Translations under genes and position numbers: made by a program | Notes under the pieces: model-generated | Seen by the model: the letters and a program-made list of their open reading frames with translations, nothing else | Told to the model about the DNA's origin: nothing | Database searches by the model: none | Shown here: piece after piece, positions 34,901 through 43,276 of the stretch | Position numbering within the stretch: the first letter of the stretch is position 1 | Layout: the number at the start of each line of letters is the position of its first letter | Assembly (NCBI GenBank): GCA_022865305.1 | Contig: JALHSP010000062.1 | Coordinates: 1-64,000 of the forward strand | DNA length: 64,000 nucleotides | Source: Bacteroidales bacterium | Lineage (GTDB): Bacteria > Bacteroidota > Bacteroidia > Bacteroidales > VadinHA17 | Reading direction: 5' to 3'

Positions 34901-35445
34901 GATATAATATTGATCCTGAAAGCATTAACTATAATGATCTGATCCTTGAAACTAAAAAGAGCATGGGCAACGGAGTGATCAGCGATATTTCAGATATTGT
35001 ATATATAGAATCGGAGGATTTCAATAATCTGCGGACTATAGAAATGGCAGAGGAAATTGACAGGATCAATGAGAATATGATGAAGGAGAACCGTCATTAT
35101 ATGCTTATTGGTCCCGGACGCTGGGGTTCAAGAGACAAATTCCTGGGGATACCTGTTGTATGGCCTCAGATATCTAATGCTAAAGTAATTGTCGAGGTCA
35201 GTCTTCCGGATTTTCACCTCGATGCATCACTTGGATCTCATTTTTTTCATAATGTTACATCTATGAATGTTGGTTATTTTTCAATTAATCCGGTTTTGCA
35301 TGAGGGAGTAATTTACTGGGAAAAGCTTAAAAAACAAGAGATTATTGAGCAGGGAAGATTCTTCAGGCATATACGGTTTGAAAAGCCGCTGTTAATTAGA
35401 ATGGACGGGAGGAAAGGTATTGCTGTTATCTCAATGGATCAATAA
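31999..35445 (+). CDS. Sensor/receiver-like/PPDK-N-type ATP-grasp protein (1148 aa)
   Basis: No described function recognised. Domains in order: a GAF-like N-terminal unit (about residues 15-140, with 'LLPAAWQYPKYTEARI' and 'EGPFLKEERDLI', as found before some histidine kinases); a degenerate receiver (about 186-320, no acceptor Asp); a second receiver-like domain (about 335-475) that keeps 'LLVEDS', the acceptor Asp411 in 'VISDLR' and Lys464 in 'FINKNS'; then a pyruvate-phosphate-dikinase N-terminal ATP-grasp (Lys601 in 'GSLGGKGRGL', Arg692 in 'AVRSSSLFEDS', 'LLQIKPL' 956-962). The C-terminal module has 'IGPGRWGS' (1037-1044) and 'GSHFFHN'. It lacks the phospho-His and PEP/pyruvate domains. 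The start follows korB by 88 bp and a paralogue comes next. Confidence 0.8.
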   Translation: MDEKDQISPEFHRLLHEQHERLKELGCINQTTYILKEGKPIEETLQQIVLLLPAAWQYPKYTEARITYRDKIFETPGFQETAWKMKQEFSTIDSEDGVIEISYTQEFRFEHEGPFLKEERDLIQNIAGLITGYINSSKARDIILKRQVPGEDVEDLKDLSSRQLLQKFLERHNAERDVFHDLQPFKVKEILLVANLYDAYSIEGEGRFADHMLGEYHQMSLTSLPRLTGVSSEEEAFKKLKARHYDMVIIMIGLYKEGSMMLCRKIKDKYPYLPTFLLLNNPEDVPYVRKQKAAGVPIDNYFVWTGESKVFFAMVNLLEDRVNVDNDTKKGLIGVILLVEDSAEYYSSYLPMLYTLVMEQTRNLIEDVSTDELYKVLKLKARPKILLALNWEDAITIFNKYENNLLCVISDLRFPRNGEYHDTAGYELIKHIKGILPNIPTVIQSSDPENARYAYTLKSNFINKNSESLMQDLKSFISYYIGFGHFVYRDDKGRQIAVAKSMKEFEAYLETIPEDSLEYHAMRNHFSQWLMARGEVKIARQINPLRVSEFSSVKELREYLLDLVRKRRREMNKGRVVNFEESALADETNVVSLSSGSLGGKGRGLAFINTLIYSFELGRLLPGINVKTPVTAIIGTDEFDMFMERNHLWDKIKEEKDYSVLQKLFINGNLSYTLEKELRIFLKHINKPLAVRSSSLFEDSLSQPFSGIFGTYLLPNNNPEFEIRLRQLTGAIKLVFSSIYSKSSRTYFEAINYKIELEKMAVVIQEVVGNRFENTFYPHISGTAQSYNFYPVSHMTPEDGVAVVAVGLGHYVAEGERAFRFSPAYPNLDIISHKDLYKNSQVHFYAVDMAKQDVNLLDGEKAGLVSLDISKAESHGTLNHSASVLNIDNDTIVPGLDSPGPRVINFADILKYNYIPLASTLKTILEVVEEATGNPSEIEFAVDSTKDKDGNASFYLLQIKPLIGSGAGYNIDPESINYNDLILETKKSMGNGVISDISDIVYIESEDFNNLRTIEMAEEIDRINENMMKENRHYMLIGPGRWGSRDKFLGIPVVWPQISNAKVIVEVSLPDFHLDASLGSHFFHNVTSMNVGYFSINPVLHEGVIYWEKLKKQEIIEQGRFFRHIRFEKPLLIRMDGRKGIAVISMDQ

Positions 35446-35457
35446 AAACATAAAATT

Positions 35458-38430
35458 ATGACGATCATTGAAGGAATCCTGGATCTGCAGAAATATGATT
35501 TTACCGACACATCATTCAACCTTCTTATGCAGAAACGGATCCACCGTGTTCTGATGATATGCAGTAATTATGATAATTACATGCTTGAGGAGGATGGCAG
35601 GATAGATGAGCAGATATTTAATGAATATGTTTCACTCAACCTCCGGTATCCTCCTACATTTGTTCAGACAGATAACGCAGAAGATGCTTTTAATATCCTT
35701 AAAGAAGGAAATGTTGACCTGGTAATTTCTATGCTGAGCCTGAAAGGCACAGATGTCTTTGCCCTGGCAAAAAAAATTAAATCACAATATGAAAATATTC
35801 CGATTGTAGTGCTTACATACTTTTCGCGGGAAGTATCCCTCCGGCTCGAGGGGGAAGATTTAAGCGCCATTGATTATGTTTTCTGCTGGTTGGGTGATGC
35901 GTCTCTTATCCTGGCAATCATTAAGCTGATAGAGGATAAAATGAATGCTGAACATGATATTGAAAATATAGGAGTTCAGGCAGTTATAATTGTCGAAAAC
36001 TCCATAAGGTATATTTCATCATACCTGCCGAATATTTACAGAATAGTCCTTTTGCAATCGCTGGATTTCCAGCGGGAAGCCCTGAATGAACACCAGAGAA
36101 TGCTTAAAATGAGAGGCCGTCCTAAAATACTCCTTGCAAACAACTTTAACGATGCTCTCAATCTTTATAAGAAATATAAATATAATGTCCTGGGTATAAT
36201 ATCGGATATCAGCTATAAAAGAGATAATATGAATGATGAAAATGCTGGTATAGAGCTCTGCAAAGTTGTTATGGCTGATGATGATAAAGTTCCGTTTCTC
36301 CTTCAATCTTCAAGCTCAGAACATAAGAGACTGGCTGAAGAGCTCGGAGCAGGATTTATAAACAAATATTCCAAATCCTTATCTATCGAGTTACGCAACT
36401 TTATAATACAAAACCTTGCCTTTGGTCCTTTTGTTTTCAGGAATCCTGACACTATGGAACCGATTGCAATAGCGACTGACCTCCAAAGTCTTCAGCAGAA
36501 GCTGCTTACAGTACCTGACAATACCCTTGAGTACCATGCAACAAGAAATCATTTTTCAAAATGGTTGAATGCCAGGGCACTTTTCCCTGTTGCCCAGATG
36601 TTCAAATATATCAGGAAAGAAGATTTTGAAACCCTTGATGAAATGAGACGGTTTCTTTATATCGCGATCTCAAGCTTCCGTCTTGGGAAAGGCAGGGGGG
36701 TTATAGCTAAATTTGACAAGACAAGCTTTGATGAATACCAGATTTTCTCACGTATCGGAGATGGATCTATTGGCGGGAAAGCCAGGGGGCTTGCTTTCAT
36801 TAACAGGATTATAAAAAATAACAAACTGTTCAATAAGTTTCCTGACGTTCTTATTACCATCCCTCGAACTGTCGTTTTAAGCACCGATATCTTCGATGAA
36901 TTTATGGATCATAATAATCTCTATTCGGTAGCTCTCTCCGACCTTTCTGACGATGAAATCCTTAACAGGTTCATTAATGCGGAATTGCCTGGACGGGTAT
37001 ACCAGGATTTTTATGCTTTTCTTGCTGTTTCACGAAATCACCCTGTTGCTGTAAGATCTTCAAGCAAACTGGAAGATTCACATTATCAGCCCTTTGCTGG
37101 TGTCTATTCTACTTATATGATTCCCAGGCTTGCTGATAACAAGCTAATGGTTAAAATGTTATCAGACGCTATTAAAGAGGTCTATGCTTCAGTATATTAC
37201 AAAGGAAGCAAGGCATATATGACTGCAACATCCAATGTAATTGATGAAGAAAAGATGGGAATCATACTGCAGGAGGTTTGTGGTAACAGACATGGTGATA
37301 TTTTCTATCCAACATTATCAGGTGTTGCACAATCGATTAATTATTACCCGATTGGATCTGAAAAGGCTGAAGACGGGATTGCAAATGTTGCATTTGGCCT
37401 GGGGAAGCTTATTGTTGAGGGAGGATTATCACTTCGGGTCTGTCCGCGACTTCCTAAAAAAATTCTTCAGCTCTATTCTCCCGAAATTGCTTTAAGAGAC
37501 ACACAAAAAGAGTTTCGTGCACTCGATCTGAATATTAATAGCTTTGTCCCATCCACAGACGACGGCGTCAACATACTTAAAATAGACATTAAGGATGCAA
37601 ACAATGACGGCGCCATGAGATATGTAGCTTCAACTTATGACCATAACAATAATATCCTCCGTGATGGAATAATTCATCCGGGCCTCAGGATAGTTACTTT
37701 TGCCGGTATCCTGCAGCACAATTTGTTCCCTCTGGCAGAAATTCTCACCACTCTACTTGATCTTGGGCAAAAGGAAATGAATAATCCGATTGAAATAGAA
37801 TTTGCTGCTAATCTCGAGACACCCTCAGGCACTCCCGGGATTTTCAATTTCCTGCAGATAAGACCTATTGTTCATACAGATGAGACTTATAACATTAGCC
37901 TCGAAAATGTTAAGACGGAGGATACAATCATATTCTCCGAATCAGCCCTGGGTAATGGTATTTTTAAAGATATTCATGATCTTATCTATATAAAACCCGA
38001 TTCGTTCAACGCGGCTCAGAATAAAAATGTCGCTTTAGAAATTGAAAAAATCAACTCACTGTTGGTCAAACAGGGAGCTGGATATGTCCTAATAGGCCCG
38101 GGAAGATGGGGTTCTACCGATCCATGGCTGGGTATTCCTGTAAAATGGCAGCAGATTTCAGCCGCCAGGATAATAATTGAATCAGGGCTAAAGAATTACA
38201 GGATAGATCCAAGTCAGGGAACCCATTTCTTCCAGAACCTTATTTCATTCCGGGTCGGCTATTTTACCATTAATCCATATATTAATGAAGGTTATTATAA
38301 TATAGATTTTCTGAACAGCCTAAATGTGATTTATGAAGACAGCTTTTTAAGACATGTAAGATTTGAAAAACCTCTCGATATTATGATTGATGGGAAGAAA
38401 CATAAAGGGGCGATCATGAAACCAAAATGA
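35458..38430 (+). CDS. Receiver-like/PPDK-N-type ATP-grasp protein, paralogue (990 aa)
   Basis: Paralogue of the preceding gene without its GAF-like part. A degenerate receiver (about residues 30-165) comes first, then a receiver-like domain (about 173-310) keeping Asp250 ('IISDIS') and Lys303 ('FINKYS'); the acidic pair is reduced to 'VENS'. The ATP-grasp has Lys441 ('GSIGGKARGL'), Arg533 ('AVRSSSKLEDS') and 'FLQIRPI' (798-804), and the same C-terminal 'IGPGRWGSTD' and 'GTHFFQN' module. No phospho-His or PEP-binding domain. It starts 12 bp after its partner, so they are made together. Databases would probably call it a PEP/pyruvate-binding protein; its job is not known. Confidence 0.8.
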   Translation: MTIIEGILDLQKYDFTDTSFNLLMQKRIHRVLMICSNYDNYMLEEDGRIDEQIFNEYVSLNLRYPPTFVQTDNAEDAFNILKEGNVDLVISMLSLKGTDVFALAKKIKSQYENIPIVVLTYFSREVSLRLEGEDLSAIDYVFCWLGDASLILAIIKLIEDKMNAEHDIENIGVQAVIIVENSIRYISSYLPNIYRIVLLQSLDFQREALNEHQRMLKMRGRPKILLANNFNDALNLYKKYKYNVLGIISDISYKRDNMNDENAGIELCKVVMADDDKVPFLLQSSSSEHKRLAEELGAGFINKYSKSLSIELRNFIIQNLAFGPFVFRNPDTMEPIAIATDLQSLQQKLLTVPDNTLEYHATRNHFSKWLNARALFPVAQMFKYIRKEDFETLDEMRRFLYIAISSFRLGKGRGVIAKFDKTSFDEYQIFSRIGDGSIGGKARGLAFINRIIKNNKLFNKFPDVLITIPRTVVLSTDIFDEFMDHNNLYSVALSDLSDDEILNRFINAELPGRVYQDFYAFLAVSRNHPVAVRSSSKLEDSHYQPFAGVYSTYMIPRLADNKLMVKMLSDAIKEVYASVYYKGSKAYMTATSNVIDEEKMGIILQEVCGNRHGDIFYPTLSGVAQSINYYPIGSEKAEDGIANVAFGLGKLIVEGGLSLRVCPRLPKKILQLYSPEIALRDTQKEFRALDLNINSFVPSTDDGVNILKIDIKDANNDGAMRYVASTYDHNNNILRDGIIHPGLRIVTFAGILQHNLFPLAEILTTLLDLGQKEMNNPIEIEFAANLETPSGTPGIFNFLQIRPIVHTDETYNISLENVKTEDTIIFSESALGNGIFKDIHDLIYIKPDSFNAAQNKNVALEIEKINSLLVKQGAGYVLIGPGRWGSTDPWLGIPVKWQQISAARIIIESGLKNYRIDPSQGTHFFQNLISFRVGYFTINPYINEGYYNIDFLNSLNVIYEDSFLRHVRFEKPLDIMIDGKKHKGAIMKPK

Positions 38431-38494
38431 AGTGTCTGAAGTTGAAAGTATGATAGTAAGATGCTAATTTATTTTACCAGATAATAAAATTATT

Positions 38495-38899
38495 ATGGAA
38501 ACAGCAACAACGATTTATAAAGGAGATTTGCGAACCGAGATTACTCATGTCAGGTCAGGAAGTATTATAACTACTGATGCTCCTGTTGACAATAAAGGGA
38601 AAGGGGAATATTTTTCACCAACCGATATGGTTGCTTCTGCTCTGGGGAGCTGTATATTTACTATAATGGGTATTGCTGCCAGGGAGCATGGCTTCTCAAT
38701 CGATGGAGCCACATGTAAAATAACCAAGATAATGACCGAAAGCCCCAGGAAAATAGGAGAAATCAAAATAGAATTTGACTTTACCGGAAATGAATTTACA
38801 GACAGGCAGAAAAAGGTGCTGGAATACTGCGTTAAAACCTGTCCTGTTGCACTTTCATTAAATGAATCAGTTATTCAGAATGTCACGTTGCTATTTTAA
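38495..38899 (+). CDS. OsmC/Ohr-family peroxiredoxin-like protein
   Basis: 134 residues with the two redox Cys of the family in 'ALGSCIFTIMG' and 'VKTCPVALS', and 'SPTDMVASALGSC' between. These proteins reduce organic peroxides or are used in sulfur chemistry. It converges on fabD, with a 14-bp gap. Confidence 0.88.
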   Translation: METATTIYKGDLRTEITHVRSGSIITTDAPVDNKGKGEYFSPTDMVASALGSCIFTIMGIAAREHGFSIDGATCKITKIMTESPRKIGEIKIEFDFTGNEFTDRQKKVLEYCVKTCPVALSLNESVIQNVTLLF

Positions 38900-38913
38900 T
38901 GGCAGTCTCATTT

Positions 38914-39795
38914 TCAGAACAATGCGCTTTCTGTTGCGATATCTTTATTGATCTTTTTTATCAGGCTCTGCAGCACGCAACCAGGGCCAACCTCAGTGAA
39001 TTCAGTTGCTCCGTCACCTATCATGTTAATTATGCTTTGTGTCCATTTTACAGATGATGTAAGTTGTGAAACCAGGTTGGTTTTTATTACTTCCGGATTA
39101 TCGGAGGGTCTGGCATTAACATTTTGATAAACTGGGCATACAGGTTTACTGAAAACCGCTGATCTGATTGCTTCCTCCAGTTCCACCCTTGCAGGTTCCA
39201 TAAGGGGTGAATGAAAAGCACCTCCCACTGCAAGTTTGAGAGCTCTTTTAGCACCTTTTTCTTTTAGAATCTCAATAGCCTTATCAATCCCTTCGTTTGA
39301 ACCGGAAATAACTATCTGCCCCGGGCTGTTATAATTGGCAGGAACTACAACCTCATTAATAGAAGCACAGACATTCTCAACTGTCCTGTCATCGAGACCA
39401 ATAATTGCTGCCATTGTTGAAGGAGTCTTATCACAGGCTTTCTGCATCGCGATGGCTCTTTTAGAAACAAGAATGAGTCCTGCTTCGAAAGAAAGAGCCA
39501 TGTTAGCAACCAGCGCTGAGAATTCACCGAGTGAATGACCTGCAACCATATCGGGCTTGAAGTTATTTCCAAGTATAGCAGCAAGAATTGTTGAATGAAG
39601 AAATATGGCAGGCTGAGTGACTTTAGTCTGTTTCAGATTTTCCTCCGTTCCGAAAAACATCAAATCAGTAATCCTGAATCCTAGTATTGAGTTTGCCTTT
39701 TCGAAGAGATCTTTTGCGAGAGGAGATTTGTCATAAAGATCTTTACCCATTCCTGTGAACTGAGCTCCCTGTCCGGGGAAAACATATGCTTTCAT
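38914..39795 (-). CDS. fabD: Malonyl-CoA:ACP transacylase
   Basis: 293 residues. 'FPGQGAQFTGMGKDLY', the nucleophile 'GHSLGEFSAL', 'SPGQIVISG' and the active His in 'AVGGAFHSPLM' are all typical. It loads malonyl groups on ACP for fatty acid synthesis. Length is slightly below the usual 300-310. Confidence 0.95.
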   Translation of the reverse strand: MKAYVFPGQGAQFTGMGKDLYDKSPLAKDLFEKANSILGFRITDLMFFGTEENLKQTKVTQPAIFLHSTILAAILGNNFKPDMVAGHSLGEFSALVANMALSFEAGLILVSKRAIAMQKACDKTPSTMAAIIGLDDRTVENVCASINEVVVPANYNSPGQIVISGSNEGIDKAIEILKEKGAKRALKLAVGGAFHSPLMEPARVELEEAIRSAVFSKPVCPVYQNVNARPSDNPEVIKTNLVSQLTSSVKWTQSIINMIGDGATEFTEVGPGCVLQSLIKKINKDIATESALF

Positions 39796-39824
39796 AAAAT
39801 GTTATTATATATTTTTTATAGATT

Positions 39825-39909
39825 CCCGCAGATAACACAGATTTACACGGATCTTTTAAAAACTGTCACCGGACTGCCTGAAGGCAGGTAAGTCTGCGTT
39901 ATCAGCCGG
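39825..39909. repeat. Intergenic inverted repeat between folE and fabD
   Basis: The left end CCCGCAGATAACACAG and the right end, read on the other strand, CCGGCTGATAACGCAG match at 13 of 16 bases. The middle has a small GCCTGAAGGC hairpin. This 'CGCAGATAACACAGATTTAC' motif is a familiar scattered intergenic sequence in many Bacteroidetes; recurrence was not tested here. Confidence 0.5.
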
Positions 39910-39916
39910 AAAAGAA

Positions 39917-40564
39917 TCAATGCAGTTTAGAACTGATAAGATGAATAAATTCTTCGCGGGTGTTCAGATTACTGAGGAAAATGCCGGTAAACGCTGATGT
40001 TGTTGTTACTGAGTTTTGTTTCTGAACACCTCTTATCTGCATGCACATATGCTGAGCTTCAATTACAACAGCGACTCCCAGTGGTTTAAGACAATCCTGG
40101 ATACAATTTCGTATCTGAGTGGTAAGTCTCTCCTGAACCTGCAACCTTCTGCTGAAAGCTTCAACAACCCTTGCTATCTTGCTAAGTCCGGTAATATATC
40201 CGTCGGGAATATAGGCGACATGAGCTTTACCAAAAAAGGGTAACATATGATGTTCGCACATGGAATAGATGTCAATATCTTTGACCAGAACCATTTGCCT
40301 GTATTCCTCTTTAAACTTTGCCGAGTTTATTATTTCACATGGATTCTGGTTATAACCCATTGTAAGGAAATTCATGGCTTTTGCAACCCTTACAGGAGTT
40401 CTTTGAAGACCTTCCCGGTCAGGATCTTCTCCAATAAGCTTCAACACTCTGTAATAGATTGCGGAAAGCTCTTTAATGTTCTCCTCATTCCACGATTCTA
40501 TCTTATTATACCCGTTTGAGGTAATTCCATTACCGTTACTGATAGGTTCAATTTTTTTAGCCAT
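39917..40564 (-). CDS. folE: GTP cyclohydrolase I
   Basis: 215 residues. '[15 protein letters not shown]', the zinc Cys/His in '[11 protein letters not shown]', '[10 protein letters not shown]' and the Cys in '[12 protein letters not shown]' are present. It opens GTP to dihydroneopterin triphosphate. The start overlaps the queD stop by 8 bp, so the two are co-expressed for folate/queuosine pterin synthesis. Confidence 0.95.
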   Translation of the reverse strand: MAKKIEPISNGNGITSNGYNKIESWNEENIKELSAIYYRVLKLIGEDPDREGLQRTPVRVAKAMNFLTMGYNQNPCEIINSAKFKEEYRQMVLVKDIDIYSMCEHHMLPFFGKAHVAYIPDGYITGLSKIARVVEAFSRRLQVQERLTTQIRNCIQDCLKPLGVAVVIEAQHMCMQIRGVQKQNSVTTTSAFTGIFLSNLNTREEFIHLISSKLH

Positions 40565-40967
40565 AATATTCTATAGAGTTATTTTCAGTCTCTTCTATCT
40601 TTATACAATGAAGCTGTGCCCCTTCCTTTTCTATAAATGGTTTAAGCTGGTTCCAGACAGCAATCGCAAGATTTTCACTTGTGGCAATTTTGCCTTTCAT
40701 AAAGTCAACTTCAAGATTTATGTTCTTGTGATCGATCTTTTGAATGACTTTCTCCAGAATTATCTTCTTAAGGGTGTCAATATTAATGACAAATCCAGTC
40801 TCTTCAGATAATTCACCCTTAACAGTCACAAATAATTCATAATTATGTCCGTGCCAGTTTGGATTTGAACATTTTCCAAAAATCTTCTGGTTTTTCTCAT
40901 CTGTCCAGTCCTGCCTGAACATCCTGTGAGCAGCGCTGAATCTTTCTCTGCGCGTCAGGTAAATCAT
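40557..40967 (-). CDS. queD: 6-carboxy-tetrahydropterin synthase (QueD/PTPS family)
   Basis: 136 residues. Zinc His in 'FSAAHRMF' and '[11 protein letters not shown]', and the catalytic Cys in 'FGKCSNP'. This family turns dihydroneopterin triphosphate into 6-carboxy-tetrahydropterin (QueD) or 6-pyruvoyl-tetrahydropterin. Linkage to folE supports the first step of preQ0/queuosine synthesis; no queC or queE is in the window, so assignment is by family. Confidence 0.85.
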   Translation of the reverse strand: MIYLTRRERFSAAHRMFRQDWTDEKNQKIFGKCSNPNWHGHNYELFVTVKGELSEETGFVINIDTLKKIILEKVIQKIDHKNINLEVDFMKGKIATSENLAIAVWNQLKPFIEKEGAQLHCIKIEETENNSIEYYG

Positions 40968-41075
40968 ACAACAGGGTGTTTATAATTAATTATTAGCCAG
41001 CAAATTTGATCTTTTTAAATCATAAAAGCAATATATTTATACAGTTAATTTATAAGAAAGCATTTTCCATATTTT

Positions 41076-41756
41076 ATGCCATTGAAGATATTATTGGTGA
41101 CTGCCACGTCTGCCGAAGCTGATGCTTTGAAAAATATTCCTGAAATCAGGATATTCCCTGATGGATTTTTATTTGGCAGGCATGAAATCAGACTTCTTGT
41201 ATCAGGGGTCGGTTCAATTTCAACCGCATGGGCGATGACCAAATGGCTTTCTGCCAATCCGAAACCCGATCTTGCCATAAATGCCGGTATAGCAGGGAGC
41301 TACAGAGAAGATATTATAAAAGGTGAAGTAGTAATCCCGGTTTCAGATTGTTTTGCGGATGCCGGAATTGAAGCTGGAAACGACTTCATTACACTTGCTG
41401 AAGCCGGGTTGGAGAGTCCCGATAAATTCCCCTTCAAGAGAGGAATTATTATTGCCGATAACAAATATATTACTCTTGCAGTAAGTCATTTAAAGCCGGT
41501 CAGAGCAATTACTGTAAATACTGCAACCGGATCTGCTGCAACAATTGAAAAACTAATAAGAAAATTTAATCCCGATATTGAAACGATGGAGGGTGCAACT
41601 TTTTTCTATATTTGCACCGGAGAAAGAATTCCTTTTCTGGCAATCAGGGCTATCTCAAATAAGGTAGAACCTCGTGATAAAAGCAAATGGGACATTCCTC
41701 TTGCTATTTCTAATCTGTCAGAAAAACTTAAAGAAATTATCTTAATGCTGGATTGA
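41076..41756 (+). CDS. mqnB: Futalosine hydrolase
   Basis: 226 residues of the nucleoside phosphorylase/hydrolase fold ('GVGSISTAWAMTKWL', 'INAGIAGSY', 'ETMEGATFFYICT'). It removes the base from futalosine in the alternative menaquinone pathway. The assignment is backed by mqnD beginning 4 bp after the stop. Confidence 0.88.
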   Translation: MPLKILLVTATSAEADALKNIPEIRIFPDGFLFGRHEIRLLVSGVGSISTAWAMTKWLSANPKPDLAINAGIAGSYREDIIKGEVVIPVSDCFADAGIEAGNDFITLAEAGLESPDKFPFKRGIIIADNKYITLAVSHLKPVRAITVNTATGSAATIEKLIRKFNPDIETMEGATFFYICTGERIPFLAIRAISNKVEPRDKSKWDIPLAISNLSEKLKEIILMLD

Positions 41757-41760
41757 TAAA

Positions 41761-42597
41761 ATGAAAATGACATTGGGTTTCTCTCCATGTCCGAATGATA
41801 CCTTTATTTTTGATGCAATGGTACATGGGAGGATTGACACGGAAGGATTGGAGTTTGATTATTTTCTTGCTGATGTTGAGGAACTTAACAGAAAAGCTTT
41901 TACTTCGGAGGTTGATATTACAAAGATGAGTTACTATGCTTTTGCATATGTGGCTCAAAATTATCTTATCCTTGATTCTGGCAGTGCCCTGGGTTACAGG
42001 AACGGTCCACTGGTTATAAGTAAACAAAAAATCAGTACATCTGATCTGGCTGATTTAAGGATTGCAATACCCGGCAAATTTACTACAGCCAACCTGCTTT
42101 TCAGTCTGATGTGGCCGGAAGCAACCAATAAAACCGAATACCTTTTTTCAGATATAGAGGATGCCCTCCTGAAAGATGAAGTCGATGCAGGACTTATTAT
42201 CCACGAGACAAGGTTCACATATCATAAAAAAGGACTTCATAAGGTTGCAGATTTGGGAGAATCCTGGGAGAAACTTACCGGCCTTCCAGTTCCCCTCGGG
42301 ACAATTGTAATTAACAGGAATATACCTGACGACATAGCTTTAAAAGTTAACCGCATTGTCAAAAGAAGCCTGGAATATGCTTATCATGATTCGATGGTTT
42401 CATATGATTTTGTAACCAGTCATGCAAGAGAAATGGACAGTACTGCCATGAATAATCATATTAAGCTTTTTGTCAACAAATACACTTCTACCCTGGGCAG
42501 TGAAGGGAAAAAAGCAATCAAGGAATTGTTCAGGATTGCCAGAGAGAAGGGGTTAATCCCTGAAATGCCGGAACAGATCTTTCTGACCTCACTCTAA
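41761..42597 (+). CDS. mqnD: 1,4-dihydroxy-6-naphthoate synthase
   Basis: 278 residues. The start 'MTLGFSPCPNDTFIFDAM' is the family signature (PBP-like fold). Together with mqnB it makes the menaquinone head group. Other mqn genes are not in the window. Confidence 0.92.
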   Translation: MKMTLGFSPCPNDTFIFDAMVHGRIDTEGLEFDYFLADVEELNRKAFTSEVDITKMSYYAFAYVAQNYLILDSGSALGYRNGPLVISKQKISTSDLADLRIAIPGKFTTANLLFSLMWPEATNKTEYLFSDIEDALLKDEVDAGLIIHETRFTYHKKGLHKVADLGESWEKLTGLPVPLGTIVINRNIPDDIALKVNRIVKRSLEYAYHDSMVSYDFVTSHAREMDSTAMNNHIKLFVNKYTSTLGSEGKKAIKELFRIAREKGLIPEMPEQIFLTSL

Positions 42598-42703
42598 TTG
42601 AAAATTCTCTAAAGTATTTAATAATTTCAGGAAAGTACAAGGGAGTGTAATCCTGCTAGATTCCTTTTTTGTAATTTTACACTTAAGCATTTAAGTTTTA
42701 GAG

Positions 42704-43276
42704 ATGAATTTAAAGGATATTGTATTTAAAACCCGTTCATACAGGCGGTTCGATGGATCGCACAGGGTAAACATCAAGACACTTGAAGATCTTGTTGATC
42801 TTGCTCGATTATCTGCATCCGGTGCAAACCGGCAACCTCTGAAATATCTGATCTATAACACTCCTGAAGATTGTAAAAGAGTCTTTCCATCTATTATCTG
42901 GGCTGCTTATCTCAAAAACTGGGACGGGCCGGAACCAGGGGAAAGACCTTCAGGTTATATTATTATTCTCGGCGACAGATCAATAACTGAAGTATTTGGT
43001 GTTGACCATGGAATAGCAGCCCAAAGTATAATGCTGGGAGCTACTGAAGCCGGACTGGGAGGATGCATGATAGCATCGATAAAACGAGATTTGCTTCGTG
43101 ATGAATTTAAAATTCCGGACAGGTTTGAAATACTGTTGATCCTGGCGTTGGGTAAGCCGGTAGAGAAAATAATTATTGATGAAATAAAAGATGGTGATGT
43201 GAAGTACTGGAGGGACAGCGATAAAAATCATCATGTGCCAAAAAGGCCTCTAAGCGATCTGATAATTAAATTATAA
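42704..43276 (+). CDS. Nitroreductase-family flavoprotein
   Basis: 190 residues with the family pattern: 'TRSYRRFDGS', 'SASGANRQPLKYLIY' (FMN site), 'GIAAQSIMLGATEAGLGGCMI' and 'ALGKPVE'. Such proteins reduce nitro groups, flavins or quinones using FMN. It overlaps the next gene by 1 bp. Substrate unknown. Confidence 0.85.
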   Translation: MNLKDIVFKTRSYRRFDGSHRVNIKTLEDLVDLARLSASGANRQPLKYLIYNTPEDCKRVFPSIIWAAYLKNWDGPEPGERPSGYIIILGDRSITEVFGVDHGIAAQSIMLGATEAGLGGCMIASIKRDLLRDEFKIPDRFEILLILALGKPVEKIIIDEIKDGDVKYWRDSDKNHHVPKRPLSDLIIKL

